From the NCBI GenBank assembly GCA_013298865.1, contig JAAFJL010000001.1, positions 1-64,000 of the forward strand: a stretch of 64,000 bases of DNA, read 5' to 3'. The notes beneath the pieces are model-generated. The model did no database searches and was not told the DNA's origin. It saw only the letters and a program-made list of their open reading frames with translations. The position numbers and the translations under genes are program-made. The first letter of the stretch is position 1. Each line of letters opens with the position of its first letter. This DNA is from Cytophagales bacterium. GTDB lineage: Bacteria > Bacteroidota > Bacteroidia > Cytophagales > Spirosomataceae. Below, one piece after another: positions 1 to 9,366 of this stretch.

Positions 1-378
1 TTATTTTTCATCTTCGGCAAAAGTCAGCAAATAACCGTTATTATCTTCTATTGAAAATTCTGTCGCACCGTAAAATGTTTTTTCAAGTCCTTTAACCACT
101 TTTACGTTGTCTTTTATTTGGTCAAAAAATTTTATGATTTCAGTTGTCTGAATATACAGAAGCAATGAACCACCATTTTGTCTTGAAATCATTGGCAAGT
201 CGTTGCCTAAACTTTCAAAAGTCTGAAACAAAAAAGTTACGTTTCCGCAAGCCATCATTGCCCAAAATATGTCACCTTGCTCGGGAACTGTCGCAATAAC
301 ATTAAAGCCTAATTGTTTGTAAAAGTCAATAGTCTGTTTAATGTCTTTTACAAAAATGTTTGGTGATACTGAGTTCAT
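1..378 (-). CDS. VOC-superfamily (glyoxalase/bleomycin-resistance-like) protein
   Basis: This is a complete 125-aa single VOC module. A first strand (residues 5-10) is followed by a helix ending in FYKQLGF, and the protein closes with the strand YLLTFAE at 116-122. The usual first-strand metal ligand is Asn7 and the common DPDGN turn reads EDNNG, so a metal-dependent glyoxalase I reaction is not supported. A ligand-binding or resistance role is equally possible. The ATG at 378 lies 20 bp after the hydrolase stop, so the two genes are probably cotranscribed. Substrate unknown. Confidence 0.8.
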   Translation of the reverse strand: MNSVSPNIFVKDIKQTIDFYKQLGFNVIATVPEQGDIFWAMMACGNVTFLFQTFESLGNDLPMISRQNGGSLLLYIQTTEIIKFFDQIKDNVKVVKGLEKTFYGATEFSIEDNNGYLLTFAEDEK

Positions 379-398
379 GTTTTTTCTTGTTTTCTCTC

Positions 399-1397
399 TT
401 ATTTTTTCGTAGTCATATTAATTGTCTGCAACCACCTCTCAACCAAATTTTCCCAATCTGCAATGGGAAGTTTATTCCAATTTGGATTATCAAGTATTGT
501 TCTATTCAAACCAAAGGCGTGTCCTCCTTCGGCATAAACGTGATATTCTGCGTGAACTTTTGCTTTTTGAAGTGCTATAAAATAGACTAATGAGTTTTCA
601 ATCGGGTCTATTGGGTCATTTCCTGCTTGCAAAATAAAAGTTGGCGGTGTATTACTGTCGACAGGGATTTGTTTGTTAAGTTCATAAGAGTTGCTTGTGT
701 GATTAGTCATATGTCCAGGAAAAAATATTATTCCGAAATCTGGTCGGCAATTTGCCTTATCCATTTCATCGGTAAGTGAATATGCTCGTTTCCTGTAATT
801 TGTACTTACATCAGCAACTAAATGTCCGCCTGCTGAAAAACCCATGACTCCAATCTTTTTTGAATCAATATTCCATTGTTTAGCTTGTGAACGAACTAAT
901 CCTATTGCTCTTTGAGCGTCTTGTAATGCAATTGGTTTAATTGGGTCTTTTTCACAAAAGCAATCTTTGTAATAATGCGGTCCTGAATCAGGCACTCTAT
1001 ATTTTAGTAATATTCCTGTCACGCCAATTGAAGCTAACCATTCACATATTTCAGAACCTTCTAATTCAACAGCAACTTTAGTATATCCACCACCTGGGAA
1101 AACAAGCACAGCGGCACCAGTATTTTCCTTAGTTGGTGAGAATACTTTTATTGTTGGATTAGAAACATTTTTAGCAATTCCGTCAATGTTAGTTTCTTCT
1201 CCTGTAATTAGTGCGGAGTCTGGAACTCCATTTGTCCAAATTGGTATATCATTACTTACAGTGTATGGTTTTGTGTTTACTGCGTTTACTTTGGTTTCTT
1301 GCGAAGTTTGTTTTTTCCCGTTACAAGAAATAAAACAGATTGCAGTTATAACAAGAATCAGTTTCAAAAAAGTCAATTTTATTTTAAGCTGTTTCAT
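399..1397 (-). CDS. Alpha/beta-hydrolase lipoprotein (acetyl-xylan-esterase-like)
   Basis: The 332-aa protein begins with a lipoprotein signal whose lipobox ends at Cys25, so it is probably membrane-anchored in the periplasm or exported. The hydrolase core shows the oxyanion-hole segment PGGGY at 101-105, the nucleophile elbow GFSAGG with Ser188, a likely acid in the AGNDP segment near 263, and the catalytic His in EGGHAFG near 300. This layout matches the BD-FAE/xylan-esterase-like group that often acts on acetylated or feruloylated glycans; the substrate is inferred only. It precedes the VOC gene on the same strand with a 20-bp gap. Confidence 0.82.
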   Translation of the reverse strand: MKQLKIKLTFLKLILVITAICFISCNGKKQTSQETKVNAVNTKPYTVSNDIPIWTNGVPDSALITGEETNIDGIAKNVSNPTIKVFSPTKENTGAAVLVFPGGGYTKVAVELEGSEICEWLASIGVTGILLKYRVPDSGPHYYKDCFCEKDPIKPIALQDAQRAIGLVRSQAKQWNIDSKKIGVMGFSAGGHLVADVSTNYRKRAYSLTDEMDKANCRPDFGIIFFPGHMTNHTSNSYELNKQIPVDSNTPPTFILQAGNDPIDPIENSLVYFIALQKAKVHAEYHVYAEGGHAFGLNRTILDNPNWNKLPIADWENLVERWLQTINMTTKK

Positions 1398-1527
1398 TTT
1401 TATACTGTGTCTGATAAACTTGCCACTAACACACTAATTTACGAAAGTTTTGTCGTACGGTTTCAATGAAAAATTGATTAAATATTTGATAATTAATCGT
1501 TCATGATTTTTTAAAAACTCAGTAAAA

Positions 1528-1998
1528 TCAATCAACAGGTTCCCAAAGTTGTATTTTATTGCCCTCAGCATCAAGGATATGGATAAATTTTCCGTAGTCA
1601 TAAGTTTCCATTTTGTCCACGATGGTTACGCCTTCTTTTTTCAATTCCTCAACCAATGCTTCTAAGTTTTCGACCCTATAATTTATCATAAAATCCTTGG
1701 TTGAAGGTTCAAAATATTTTGAATTTTCAGCAAAAGGTGTCCACTGAGTCTGTGCTTTGGTTGTGCTGTCTGGACTTTCGTACCATTCAAAAGTTGCTCC
1801 ATAAGGATTTGTGTCTAAACCCAGATGCTTCTGATACCACTCCGTTACTTTTTTTGGGTCTTTGCATTTGAAAAATACACCCCCAATTCCTGTTACTTTT
1901 TTCATTTTATGATTATTTTTTGTTGTTAATGACTTGAAAGCAAAACCAAGATAAAAGGTTGTTGCGAATGCTATGATTAGTAAAGTTATTTTCTTCAT
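1528..1998 (-). CDS. Membrane-anchored or exported VOC-family protein
   Basis: 156 aa. A hydrophobic segment at residues 4-22 looks like a signal peptide or anchor, followed by one VOC module from about residue 33 (GIGGVFFKCKDPKKVTEWYQ) to the end, with the closing strand KIQLWEP. An internal Met32 could serve as a cytoplasmic start, but the upstream ATG gives a convincing hydrophobic N-terminus, so I keep it. The first-strand metal position is occupied by Phe/Lys, so enzymatic glyoxalase activity is doubtful. It resembles the VOC protein at 1-378 only at the level of the superfamily. Confidence 0.78.
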   Translation of the reverse strand: MKKITLLIIAFATTFYLGFAFKSLTTKNNHKMKKVTGIGGVFFKCKDPKKVTEWYQKHLGLDTNPYGATFEWYESPDSTTKAQTQWTPFAENSKYFEPSTKDFMINYRVENLEALVEELKKEGVTIVDKMETYDYGKFIHILDAEGNKIQLWEPVD

Positions 1999-2044
1999 TA
2001 TTATTGGATTCAGTTAATGGAAATTGTAAAAAATAAAGTGCCAA

Positions 2045-2122
2045 TTTTACCACAAAAGTCACAAAGGAAACAAAGTTTTTACTATTTTACTTTTGATTTC
2101 TTTGTGACTTTGTGGTAAAAAA
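2045..2122. repeat. Large inverted repeat between VOC and Crp/Fnr genes
   Basis: Arms 2045-2071 and 2096-2122 pair almost perfectly around a short AT-rich loop. The motif ACCACAAAGTCACAAAG recurs in altered form at 53175-53205, suggesting a dispersed intergenic repeat. It lies between the start of the VOC gene (1998) and the stop of the Crp/Fnr gene (2244), where it could end transcription of the latter. Confidence 0.7.
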
Positions 2123-2243
2123 GAAAGTACTTGGTACTTTTAAATTTACAAATTCCCTAAACAGAAAGTTTGAATATCTGTAAAACAAAAATAAAGTAAA
2201 GGCACAAAAAAAAATGACACAAATGTGCCATTTTCAGAAATAA

Positions 2244-2831
2244 TTATTGGGAATTTAGTTTTTTTCGTATTCGAGTTAGTGATTGTCGTTCTATGCCCAA
2301 ATACGTTGCAATATGTTCTACTGATAATCGGTTTAAAAGGTCATTATGGTTTTTTATAAACTCTAAATACCTTTCGGTGGCAGTTTTGAACAAAAAACTC
2401 TCTATCCGTCTTTGCAGAAATTGGACAGATTCCTCGGCAATTAATCTACCAAATCTTTCAAATTTGGATGAAGTTTCATAAGCCTTCAATATCAATTGCT
2501 TCGGAATGATGACTGCGGTTGTATCTTCAAGTGCTTCAAACAAATAATTACTTTTAGCGTCGTTCAAGAAGGCTGGATAGTCTGAAACAAAATCAAATTC
2601 AGCAACGAAATAACCCGAAACCTGAGAACCTTTATTGTCTATGTAAAAACTCCTTACTAAACCCGAAGTGATATACACAATTTGGTTCTGGGGTTTTGTG
2701 TTATCAAAAATATGCTCTTTACTCTTGAAATGCTTTACGGAGATACCACTTTTAAATTCTGATAATTCATCATCAGTAATGTCTGGACAAATTACTTGCA
2801 CTTTTTGGATAAAAATATCTACTGGATTCAT
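2244..2831 (-). CDS. Crp/Fnr-family transcription regulator
   Basis: 195 aa. Residues about 20-130 form a cyclic-nucleotide-binding-like beta roll (for example GLVRSFYIDNKGSQVSGYF), and the C-terminal helix-turn-helix reads LSVEHIATYLGIERQSLTRI. The short length and the Q-S-L-T-R-I recognition helix fit the small Bacteroidota Crp/Fnr group that often lacks a cAMP phosphate-binding cassette; I see no RxS pocket. The start codon is 26 bp downstream of the purM stop on the same strand, so it may be read through from purM. Effector and targets unknown. Confidence 0.85.
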   Translation of the reverse strand: MNPVDIFIQKVQVICPDITDDELSEFKSGISVKHFKSKEHIFDNTKPQNQIVYITSGLVRSFYIDNKGSQVSGYFVAEFDFVSDYPAFLNDAKSNYLFEALEDTTAVIIPKQLILKAYETSSKFERFGRLIAEESVQFLQRRIESFLFKTATERYLEFIKNHNDLLNRLSVEHIATYLGIERQSLTRIRKKLNSQ

Positions 2832-2857
2832 TATCAGACAGTTATTGATTCAAAAAC

Positions 2858-4024
2858 CTAATAAACAAACTCTCCAAACTCAGACTGTATCGTTACTTTC
2901 TTCTGGTCAGAGGCTTCTACTCTACCAATAATCTGAGCATTAATTCCGAATGATTTTGAAATATCAATAATTGTTTGGGCGTGCTTTTCGGAAAGATATA
3001 CTTCTAAACGATGCCCCATATTGAAGACTTTGTACATTTCTTGGTAATCAGTACCGCTTTCGGCTTGAATCATTTTGAAAAGCTGAGGTAACTCAAAAAG
3101 ATTGTCTTTGATGATGTGAAGATTATCAATAAAATGCAAAACCTTTGTCTGAGCCCCACCCGAACAGTGTACCATTCCGTGAATTTCTGAGCCAATTTCT
3201 GCCAAAATACTTTTCACGACGGGTGCATACGTACGGGTTGGCGAAAGAATCAACTGTCCCACATTCATGGGCGTACCAGCTACCAAATCCGTGAGGTTTT
3301 TTGAACCACTATACACTAAATCTTTGGGAACGGCAGGGTCAAATGATTCTGAATATTTTTGTGCCAAATAATGCCCCAAAACGTCATGTCGAGCAGATGT
3401 GAGTCCGTTAGAACCCATGCCACCGTTATAAATTTTCTCGTAACTTGCCTGTCCGTCAGACGCAAAACCAACAATTACATCCCCTGCCTGAATACTATGA
3501 TTTGAAATCACATCAGAGCGTTTCATACGGGCGGTTACGGTAGAATCCACGATAATTGTTCTGACCAAATCACCAACGTCAGCAGTTTCTCCTCCTGTAC
3601 TCCAAATCCCGATACCATTGTCTCTGAGCATCTGTAAAACCTCCTCAGTTCCGTTGATAATTTCTGCAATAACTTCCCCAGGAATCAGGTTTTTATTTCT
3701 ACCTATTGTACTGGAAATCAACATATTGTCAACTGCACCTACACAAATTAAATCATCGGTATTCATCACAACGGCATCTTGGGCAATGCCCTTCCAGACG
3801 GAAATATCTCCAGTTTCTTTCCAATAAAGATACGCCAAAGAAGATTTTGTACCCGCACCATCTGCGTGCATGATGTTGCAATAGGAATCATCTCCGCCCA
3901 AAAAATCAGGAATAATTTTACAGAATGCCTGCGGGAAAAGCCCTTTATCTATATTCTGAATAGCCTTGTGAACATCTTCTTTTGAGGCAGAAACGCCTCT
4001 TTGCATATAACGGTCAGTTGTCAT
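2858..4024 (-). CDS. purM: Phosphoribosylformylglycinamidine cyclo-ligase (AIR synthase)
   Basis: 388 aa. The enzyme makes 5-aminoimidazole ribonucleotide from FGAM with ATP in de novo purine synthesis. Family marks include the N-terminal RGVSASKEDV, the nucleotide/metal loop HADGAGTKSS, the segment STGGETADVGDLVRT, and the C-terminal domain with HCSGGAQTKV and FNMGHRLEVY. This is the longer Bacteroidota form, more divergent than E. coli PurM (about 345 aa). The paralogous PurL/ThiL/SelD folds are less likely given the MGHR and GETADV motifs. It lies upstream of the Crp/Fnr gene. Confidence 0.87.
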   Translation of the reverse strand: MTTDRYMQRGVSASKEDVHKAIQNIDKGLFPQAFCKIIPDFLGGDDSYCNIMHADGAGTKSSLAYLYWKETGDISVWKGIAQDAVVMNTDDLICVGAVDNMLISSTIGRNKNLIPGEVIAEIINGTEEVLQMLRDNGIGIWSTGGETADVGDLVRTIIVDSTVTARMKRSDVISNHSIQAGDVIVGFASDGQASYEKIYNGGMGSNGLTSARHDVLGHYLAQKYSESFDPAVPKDLVYSGSKNLTDLVAGTPMNVGQLILSPTRTYAPVVKSILAEIGSEIHGMVHCSGGAQTKVLHFIDNLHIIKDNLFELPQLFKMIQAESGTDYQEMYKVFNMGHRLEVYLSEKHAQTIIDISKSFGINAQIIGRVEASDQKKVTIQSEFGEFVY

Positions 4025-4106
4025 TAATTTGGGAATTGTAATTGTAAAACGATTTGTCAGATCATAGAAAAATTTATTGCTTAGTGACGAATTGAAACTT
4101 AGAGGT

Positions 4107-4151
4107 TTAGAGAATTAGAGAAAAGGCAAAATGTTACCTCTAATTCTCTAA
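4107..4151. terminator. Perfect 14-bp hairpin downstream of hemB
   Basis: Arms 4107-4120 and 4138-4151 are exact complements (TTAGAGAATTAGAG and its reverse complement) around a 17-nt loop. It lies 28 bp beyond the hemB stop and upstream of purM, so it probably ends or attenuates the hemB transcript. No long U tract is present. Confidence 0.55.
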
Positions 4152-4178
4152 GTCAAATTGTTACAGGTTATTTATTCC

Positions 4179-5144
4179 TTACAGCATCGCATACTCTTTC
4201 GCAAAATACGTCAGAATGATTTTTGCACCTGCTCTTTTGATGGACGTTAGGCTTTCTACCATTGTCTTTGTTCCGTCTAACCAACCATTTTGGGCAGCCG
4301 CTTTTACCATCGCATATTCGCCCGAAACATTATAGGCGGCAATCGGAATATTGAAATTGTCGTTCAGTAATTTGATGATGTCCAAATACGCCAAAGCTGG
4401 CTTAACCATCAGAAAATCAGCACCTTCTGCATAATCCAACTCAGCTTCCAAAAGGGCTTCACGACTATTGGCGGGGTTCATTTGGTAGGTTTTTTTATCG
4501 CCAAATTTTGGGGCAGAATCAAGGGCATCTCTGAAAGGTCCATAGAAAGCAGAAGCATATTTGGCTGAATACGCCATGATGGATACTTGGTTGAAACCTT
4601 CATCGTCAAGGGTTTCACGGAGGTAGCCGATTCGCCCGTCCATCATGTCTGATGGTCCGATAATATCTGCTCCTGCACGTGCCTGAGCGAGTGCCATATC
4701 TCCAAGAATTTGGAGGGTTTCATCGTTCAAAATATTACCATTTTCATCCACCAAACCATCGTGTCCGTCTGATGAATACGGATCCATGGCTACGTCTGTC
4801 ATCAAAGCAATTGCTGGAAATTTATTTTTGATTTGATTGATGGCTTCCAAGTACAAACTACCCTGACGGTGGCTTTCGGTAGCATACTTATCTTTCTTAT
4901 TTTCAGGGAGTTGTGGGAAAAGTGCGATGGATTTTATGCCCAAATCTTGCACTAAAGAAAGTTCTTCCAAGAGTTTATCCAACGAATATCGGTGGATGCC
5001 AGGCATAGATTTTATTTCTGAAGTCAGGTTGTTGCCTTCTGTCAGAAACATCGGATAAATAAAATCATTAACTGAAAGTGTAGTTTCTTCCACCATCGCA
5101 CGGATGGCAGAAGTTTTGCGGTTTCTTCTTGGTCTTCTCAACAT
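4179..5144 (-). CDS. hemB: Porphobilinogen synthase (delta-aminolevulinate dehydratase)
   Basis: 321 aa, full length. It condenses two 5-aminolevulinate molecules to porphobilinogen in cytoplasmic tetrapyrrole synthesis. Both active-site lysine contexts are present: AYSAKYASAFYGPFRDA and the Schiff-base segment FLMVKPALAYLDI. The metal loop reads DVAMDPYSSDGHDG, so the zinc-binding cysteines of the E. coli/animal type are replaced by Ala and Asp residues, as in Mg-dependent enzymes. The N-terminus RRPRRNRKTSAIRAMVEET is typical. ATG at 5144 is preceded by a 5'-region with no other gene. Confidence 0.95.
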   Translation of the reverse strand: MLRRPRRNRKTSAIRAMVEETTLSVNDFIYPMFLTEGNNLTSEIKSMPGIHRYSLDKLLEELSLVQDLGIKSIALFPQLPENKKDKYATESHRQGSLYLEAINQIKNKFPAIALMTDVAMDPYSSDGHDGLVDENGNILNDETLQILGDMALAQARAGADIIGPSDMMDGRIGYLRETLDDEGFNQVSIMAYSAKYASAFYGPFRDALDSAPKFGDKKTYQMNPANSREALLEAELDYAEGADFLMVKPALAYLDIIKLLNDNFNIPIAAYNVSGEYAMVKAAAQNGWLDGTKTMVESLTSIKRAGAKIILTYFAKEYAML

Positions 5145-5276
5145 TGTTTTTTGTATTTATTCGTACAAAATTACAAGAAGAGATTTAAAAATACTATTTC
5201 AAAATCACCCACAAAATCGCCATATATAGAACAACCTACAACCTCATACCTACGACCTCATACCTAAAAAAAGACG

Positions 5277-6320
5277 TTACTTCAAAATCAACCTCACCAC
5301 TGTCATATTATAAGCACCAAATGCTCCGAGACCATTTTTGATATTACTAAAAGTCAGGACGGGTTCAGAGAAAGGATTATCTCCGTTTCTGATTGAGGCT
5401 GTTCTGTTGTATTCGTAATAATTTTTGTCTGCATTTGCCACAAAGAATTCTACGTACTTTTTTTGGTCGGGGTCTTCTTTGTAATTGGGGTCATTCGTAC
5501 TGGAACTCAAAAAAATACTGGTTTTATCGGTCACCATAAATTGTCCATCTTGCTTATAATCAGTCAGATAGTTGGTATAACCGAAGTTGCTACCTTTCTC
5601 AAAACCGAGGCTCTGGACATTAGTAATAATAAACTCTTTTCCAGACGGAGGCTTAACTTTACTGGTAACATAATTGAAAGCAGAGATGGCATAAAAGTTT
5701 TCTTCGCCCACAAAATCCTTAAATTTCAAGGCAACCACTTTCGTGATTTGCTCTACTTTAGTCAGTGTTGAACTTGGTCCAGATGTGTAAGTATAAGAGT
5801 TGATTTTATCATTAGCAATTACCTCTATGTCTTTGGTAATCAGTCGGTTCTGTGGTACAGTGCAAGTGGCAGAAACGTCTTTGAAATTCGGGGCAGTGAC
5901 TGTAAGAGTATAAGTTTTTCCAGCCATAATCGGGAAATCTTTGGTATTGATAAAATACCCTTTTTTCTCAGCTCCAGCCACTTGTTTCCCAGTAGTATAA
6001 TCAATGCCATTAAAAACTTTTATGCTTGATAATTTTGTAATGGTCGTCCTTGTGCCATCAGACAAGGTAACAGTAGCATTTTGTATTGCCTGAGGGTCAT
6101 TGAATTGTCCATTTTGCCCATAAATTATATTAGGAACTACCCCGATAGAAGGCGAAGTTTTTGACACTTTTATTTCTATCAGAGAATCTTGTGGGGCAAT
6201 AAAGGAAGTTACCACCAAACGTTCTTCGTAAGGTAGAGAAATATCTTCTACAACTTTGGTGCAAGCATTTAGCCCAAAAATACTGATGCTTGCGATGATA
6301 ATTTTTGTGATTGTTTTCAT
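5277..6320 (-). CDS. DUF4249 lipoprotein, partner of a TonB-dependent receptor
   Basis: 347 aa from the ATG at 6320; an upstream extension to 6518 would only translate the low-complexity repeat and is rejected. The N-terminus MKTITKIIIASISIFGLNAC has a lipobox ending at Cys20, followed by the DUF4249 start pattern (LPYEERLVVTSFIAPQDSLIEIKVS). The rest is beta-rich. DUF4249 proteins are encoded beside TonB-dependent receptors and are thought to be surface or periplasmic partners; the ligand is unknown. It lies downstream of the receptor on the same strand with a 198-bp palindromic spacer. Confidence 0.82.
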   Translation of the reverse strand: MKTITKIIIASISIFGLNACTKVVEDISLPYEERLVVTSFIAPQDSLIEIKVSKTSPSIGVVPNIIYGQNGQFNDPQAIQNATVTLSDGTRTTITKLSSIKVFNGIDYTTGKQVAGAEKKGYFINTKDFPIMAGKTYTLTVTAPNFKDVSATCTVPQNRLITKDIEVIANDKINSYTYTSGPSSTLTKVEQITKVVALKFKDFVGEENFYAISAFNYVTSKVKPPSGKEFIITNVQSLGFEKGSNFGYTNYLTDYKQDGQFMVTDKTSIFLSSSTNDPNYKEDPDQKKYVEFFVANADKNYYEYNRTASIRNGDNPFSEPVLTFSNIKNGLGAFGAYNMTVVRLILK

Positions 6321-6342
6321 GATTTTTATTTTTTTTGGAAAA

Positions 6343-6503
6343 GAGGAACAGAGTTGCGAAGGAGCAGAGGCACGAAGGAGCAGAGGCACAGAGGCACAAA
6401 GTTTTCTACTCTGATATTTCCGCCAAAAACACTTCGTTCCTCTAATAACTCTGTTCCTCTGCCACTTTGTGCCTCTGTGCCTTTGCTCCTCTGTTCCTCT
6501 GCC
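6343..6503. repeat. Low-complexity palindrome between receptor and DUF4249 genes
   Basis: The left side (6343-6401) has repeated GAGGCACAGAGGCACAAAG-like units and the right side (6464-6503) carries their reverse complement, giving a long imperfect hairpin with a roughly 60-nt centre. It fills the whole gap between the two genes of this operon. It explains spurious open frames on both strands here. Confidence 0.75.
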
Positions 6504-6518
6504 ACTATGCCCCTTCAC

Positions 6519-8975
6519 TCAAAACTTAAAACTATAACTCACCGAAGGAATAATGCCAAAAAGTGAATAACGAGTTAAAGCTCTTTCGGTAGTTTGAGTT
6601 TTGAAATTATATGTTGAGGTGAAATTATAGAAAAACGGATTCCTTCTTCCGTACAAATTATAAACGCTGATTTCCCAAGTACGTTGATGCCCCTTTTTCA
6701 TTTGTTTATGGAACTGAATTCCGACATCCAAACGGTGGTAGGCTTCGGCTCGAAAATTATTCCTCGACCCATAATCTGGCACTTGCCGAGTATTACTGAA
6801 AAAGCCACCAAATACAGGAGTTTTCGTGAAATTATCAGGATTATAAATTACGCCTGTTGGTGTTGTTCCCAAAACGTTTTCCCCACCCGAATATGTAGCA
6901 GAATTGAGCGTAATGGCATTTCCTGTACCGTAAACCCACGTACCAGAGAGCGTAGTTTTGGGTGAAATATGGTAAATCCCAACCACAGAAACATCATGGC
7001 GACGGTCGTATCTTGCCCAGAATTCTTCGCCAAAATTCAATTCAGGAAATTGATGTTTTATCCAAGAAAGCGTATAACCCACCCAACCCGTAAACTTACC
7101 CACTTTGCGTTGCAGCAGAATTTCTGCCCCATAAGATTTTCCTTTTCCCGTGGTTACTTGGTCGTCCCAAGTTTTTCCTTTGGCTTTTTCGTCTGCCACA
7201 GCTTCAGGACCATCTTCGAGCAAAAGGAAAGAACTGCCTTCTTTCAAAGCGATGATATTGTCCATTTCTTTGTAAAAACCTTCGACTGTCAAGGCTAAAT
7301 TTTTCTCTGTAAAATCCTTCGCAATACCAATTGCAACCTGCTTGGAACGCTGTGCAGGCACTTTTTCGGTAGAAGGTACCCACAAATCTGTTGGTAAACT
7401 CGCTCCCGAATTTGATAGTAAATGAATGTACTGATTCATGGTTGCGTAAGATGCTTTCAGTGCCAAATTATTAGGCAAAGACAACGCAACTGCCAATCTT
7501 GGCTCAGGATTTAGGTAACTTACCTTATTGGTTTTGAAGGTACTCAACCTAAAACCCGCATTGATTTTCAGATTATCCGTTGGGCGGTAGGTATCTTCAA
7601 TATAAACTCCTCCTTCGGTGGCGTCAATCGTTTCTACTTCTTGTCTGAAAGTTGATACTGCATCATCTTTTACAACAATGGCACTCGGCGAAAATTGGTG
7701 TTTTGTCAGGGCGATTCCTGCCTTGATGGCGTGCTGAGGATTTGGCAGAAAATCGAAATCAGTTTTAAAGCCAATGTCCTGAATACGAGAGGAATAGCTC
7801 AGTTCAAAGTTCAATTGTTTTCCCCCAGAAATACTTTGGTCAGTTGCATAAATTTTGAATAAATAGTCACTCAAAATCAGAGAAGTATTGGCAAAAAGTC
7901 GTTCGTTAAATAAGTGATTCCAACGTAAAGTTGCCGTTTTATTTCCCCAATTTAAACCTACTTCATTTTCTAAACCATCTCTACTTTTACTCAAGCCAAA
8001 AAAGACATCTTTCCCGAAATAACCACTGAGGTACAATTTATCTTTTTGCCCAAAATCATAGTTTAATTTGGCGTTTAAATCATAGAAATAATAACCACCA
8101 TCGCCATCTGTTTTGTTGATAAACGGACGAACGATAGCATCTATATAAGTACGCCTGCCAGAGATTAAAAATGATGATTTGTGTTTTTTATCAATTGGAC
8201 CTTCTACTACTAACCTGCTGGCTAACAGACCGATACCTCCTTCAACGTGGAGTTTGTCACGGCTTCCGTCTTTCATTTGCATCTCGATTACGGACGATAA
8301 TCTTCCCCCAAAACGAGCAGGAAATCCACCTTTCGTGAGTTCGACAGATTTGAGGGCATCGCCATTGAAAACCGAGAAAAATCCGAACAAATGGCTGGCA
8401 TTATAAACGGGTGCATCGTCCAGAATCAACAAGTTTTGGTCTGGTCCACCACCACGTACATAAATACCCGAATTACCTTCTGAACCTTTCTGAACGCCTG
8501 GCATTAATTGTAGCACTTTCAGCACGTCTTTTTCGCCCAAAAGAGCAGGAATTTCTTTAATTTGTTGAATCGGAATGGAAATCTGGGACATTTGTACTTG
8601 CTCAGAAACTCGCTGATTTTCGGGGGCATCAGCAACAACTTTCACTTCTTCCAAAATTCTGTCTTCAGGAATAAGAATTACATTAACTTCTTGATTTTTA
8701 GTAAGTTGAATACTTTTTGACTCAGCTTTATATCCAATGAAACTATACACAAAAGTGAGTGCTTCGGCTTGGGTCAGGGTCATGGAATAGAAGCCGTAAT
8801 TATTGGTTTGCGTGCCAATTTTTTTACCTTTGACATAAATACTTACGCCTGGCAGCAGTTCGCCACTGCTTTTTTCTCGGACATACCCACTAATGGTAAA
8901 TTTTTCTGAGGATTGGGCGTAGATAAAATCTTTAGCAAACAAGAAAAGTAGAATTGATAGGATAGTTTTTTGCAT
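6519..8975 (-). CDS. TonB-dependent outer-membrane receptor with carboxypeptidase-like domain
   Basis: 818 aa from the ATG at 8975; the extension to 9146 overlaps feoA in antisense and lacks a signal sequence. Order: signal peptide ending near FIYAQ, a carboxypeptidase-regulatory-like domain (ISGYVREKSSGELLPGVSIY), a plug domain with PGVQKGSEGNSGIYVRGGGPDQNLILLD shortened here to its key GIYVRGGGPDQN, then a beta barrel ending in the terminal Phe of SYSFKF. It imports a substrate across the outer membrane using TonB energy. It is divergent from feoA with only 43 bp between starts and precedes a DUF4249 gene. Iron-related uptake is possible but unproven. Confidence 0.87.
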   Translation of the reverse strand: MQKTILSILLFLFAKDFIYAQSSEKFTISGYVREKSSGELLPGVSIYVKGKKIGTQTNNYGFYSMTLTQAEALTFVYSFIGYKAESKSIQLTKNQEVNVILIPEDRILEEVKVVADAPENQRVSEQVQMSQISIPIQQIKEIPALLGEKDVLKVLQLMPGVQKGSEGNSGIYVRGGGPDQNLLILDDAPVYNASHLFGFFSVFNGDALKSVELTKGGFPARFGGRLSSVIEMQMKDGSRDKLHVEGGIGLLASRLVVEGPIDKKHKSSFLISGRRTYIDAIVRPFINKTDGDGGYYFYDLNAKLNYDFGQKDKLYLSGYFGKDVFFGLSKSRDGLENEVGLNWGNKTATLRWNHLFNERLFANTSLILSDYLFKIYATDQSISGGKQLNFELSYSSRIQDIGFKTDFDFLPNPQHAIKAGIALTKHQFSPSAIVVKDDAVSTFRQEVETIDATEGGVYIEDTYRPTDNLKINAGFRLSTFKTNKVSYLNPEPRLAVALSLPNNLALKASYATMNQYIHLLSNSGASLPTDLWVPSTEKVPAQRSKQVAIGIAKDFTEKNLALTVEGFYKEMDNIIALKEGSSFLLLEDGPEAVADEKAKGKTWDDQVTTGKGKSYGAEILLQRKVGKFTGWVGYTLSWIKHQFPELNFGEEFWARYDRRHDVSVVGIYHISPKTTLSGTWVYGTGNAITLNSATYSGGENVLGTTPTGVIYNPDNFTKTPVFGGFFSNTRQVPDYGSRNNFRAEAYHRLDVGIQFHKQMKKGHQRTWEISVYNLYGRRNPFFYNFTSTYNFKTQTTERALTRYSLFGIIPSVSYSFKF

Positions 8976-9018
8976 GGATGTATTGAGTTTAGATTTCTCA
9001 AATTTAACGTAAAAACTA

Positions 9019-9237
9019 ATGAAAACAATCGCATCTTTAAAAATAGGAGAACGGGGGGTCATTGTGGGATTCACGGACGAAGTTTTGTCATTGAAACTCC
9101 TCGAAATGGGTTGCCTGCCTGGAACGCAAGTTACGCTTACGCACATTGCCCCTTTTGGTGACCCAATTGCGATAAAAGTAACAGGCTATACGCTGTCTCT
9201 GAGAATTGAAGAAGCACAAACTATTCAGATTGTTTGA
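9019..9237 (+). CDS. feoA: FeoA-domain protein of ferrous iron transport
   Basis: 72 aa, one SH3-like FeoA domain: KIGERGVIVGFTDEVLSLKL, then EMGCLPGTQVTL and a closing strand pair SLRIEEAQTIQI. FeoA is a small cytoplasmic accessory protein needed for FeoB function. It is followed 129 bp later by feoB. The ATG at 9019 is 43 bp from the divergent receptor start, so part of its promoter probably overlaps the receptor's leader. Confidence 0.92.
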   Translation: MKTIASLKIGERGVIVGFTDEVLSLKLLEMGCLPGTQVTLTHIAPFGDPIAIKVTGYTLSLRIEEAQTIQIV

Positions 9238-9243
9238 TTTTTC

Positions 9244-9322
9244 TTGTGTGTATTAAGTATTATGTACTAAGTATTAAGTCTGGCACTCAGAATATAATTA
9301 GGACTAAATGCTTAACACACAA
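9244..9322. repeat. Imperfect palindrome between feoA and feoB
   Basis: TTGTGTGTATTAAGTATT at 9244-9261 pairs with the reverse complement of the segment around 9304-9322. The inner stretch contains AAGTATTAAGTC, which recurs in the hairpin upstream of nusB at 28817. Possible transcript processing or differential-expression element. Confidence 0.5.
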
Positions 9323-9366
9323 CCCACTATAAACCTACCTTAAAATTAAAAGAGATTAAAATATCA

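Noticed and set aside
5277-6518. Longer start for the DUF4249 protein and an overlapping 89-residue frame
   Set aside because: The extra N-terminal residues translate the GAGGCACAAAG-type repeat and push the lipoprotein signal to the interior.
8976-9146. Upstream extension of the first TonB receptor
   Set aside because: It runs antisense through feoA and lacks a signal peptide; the ATG at 8975 gives a normal one.
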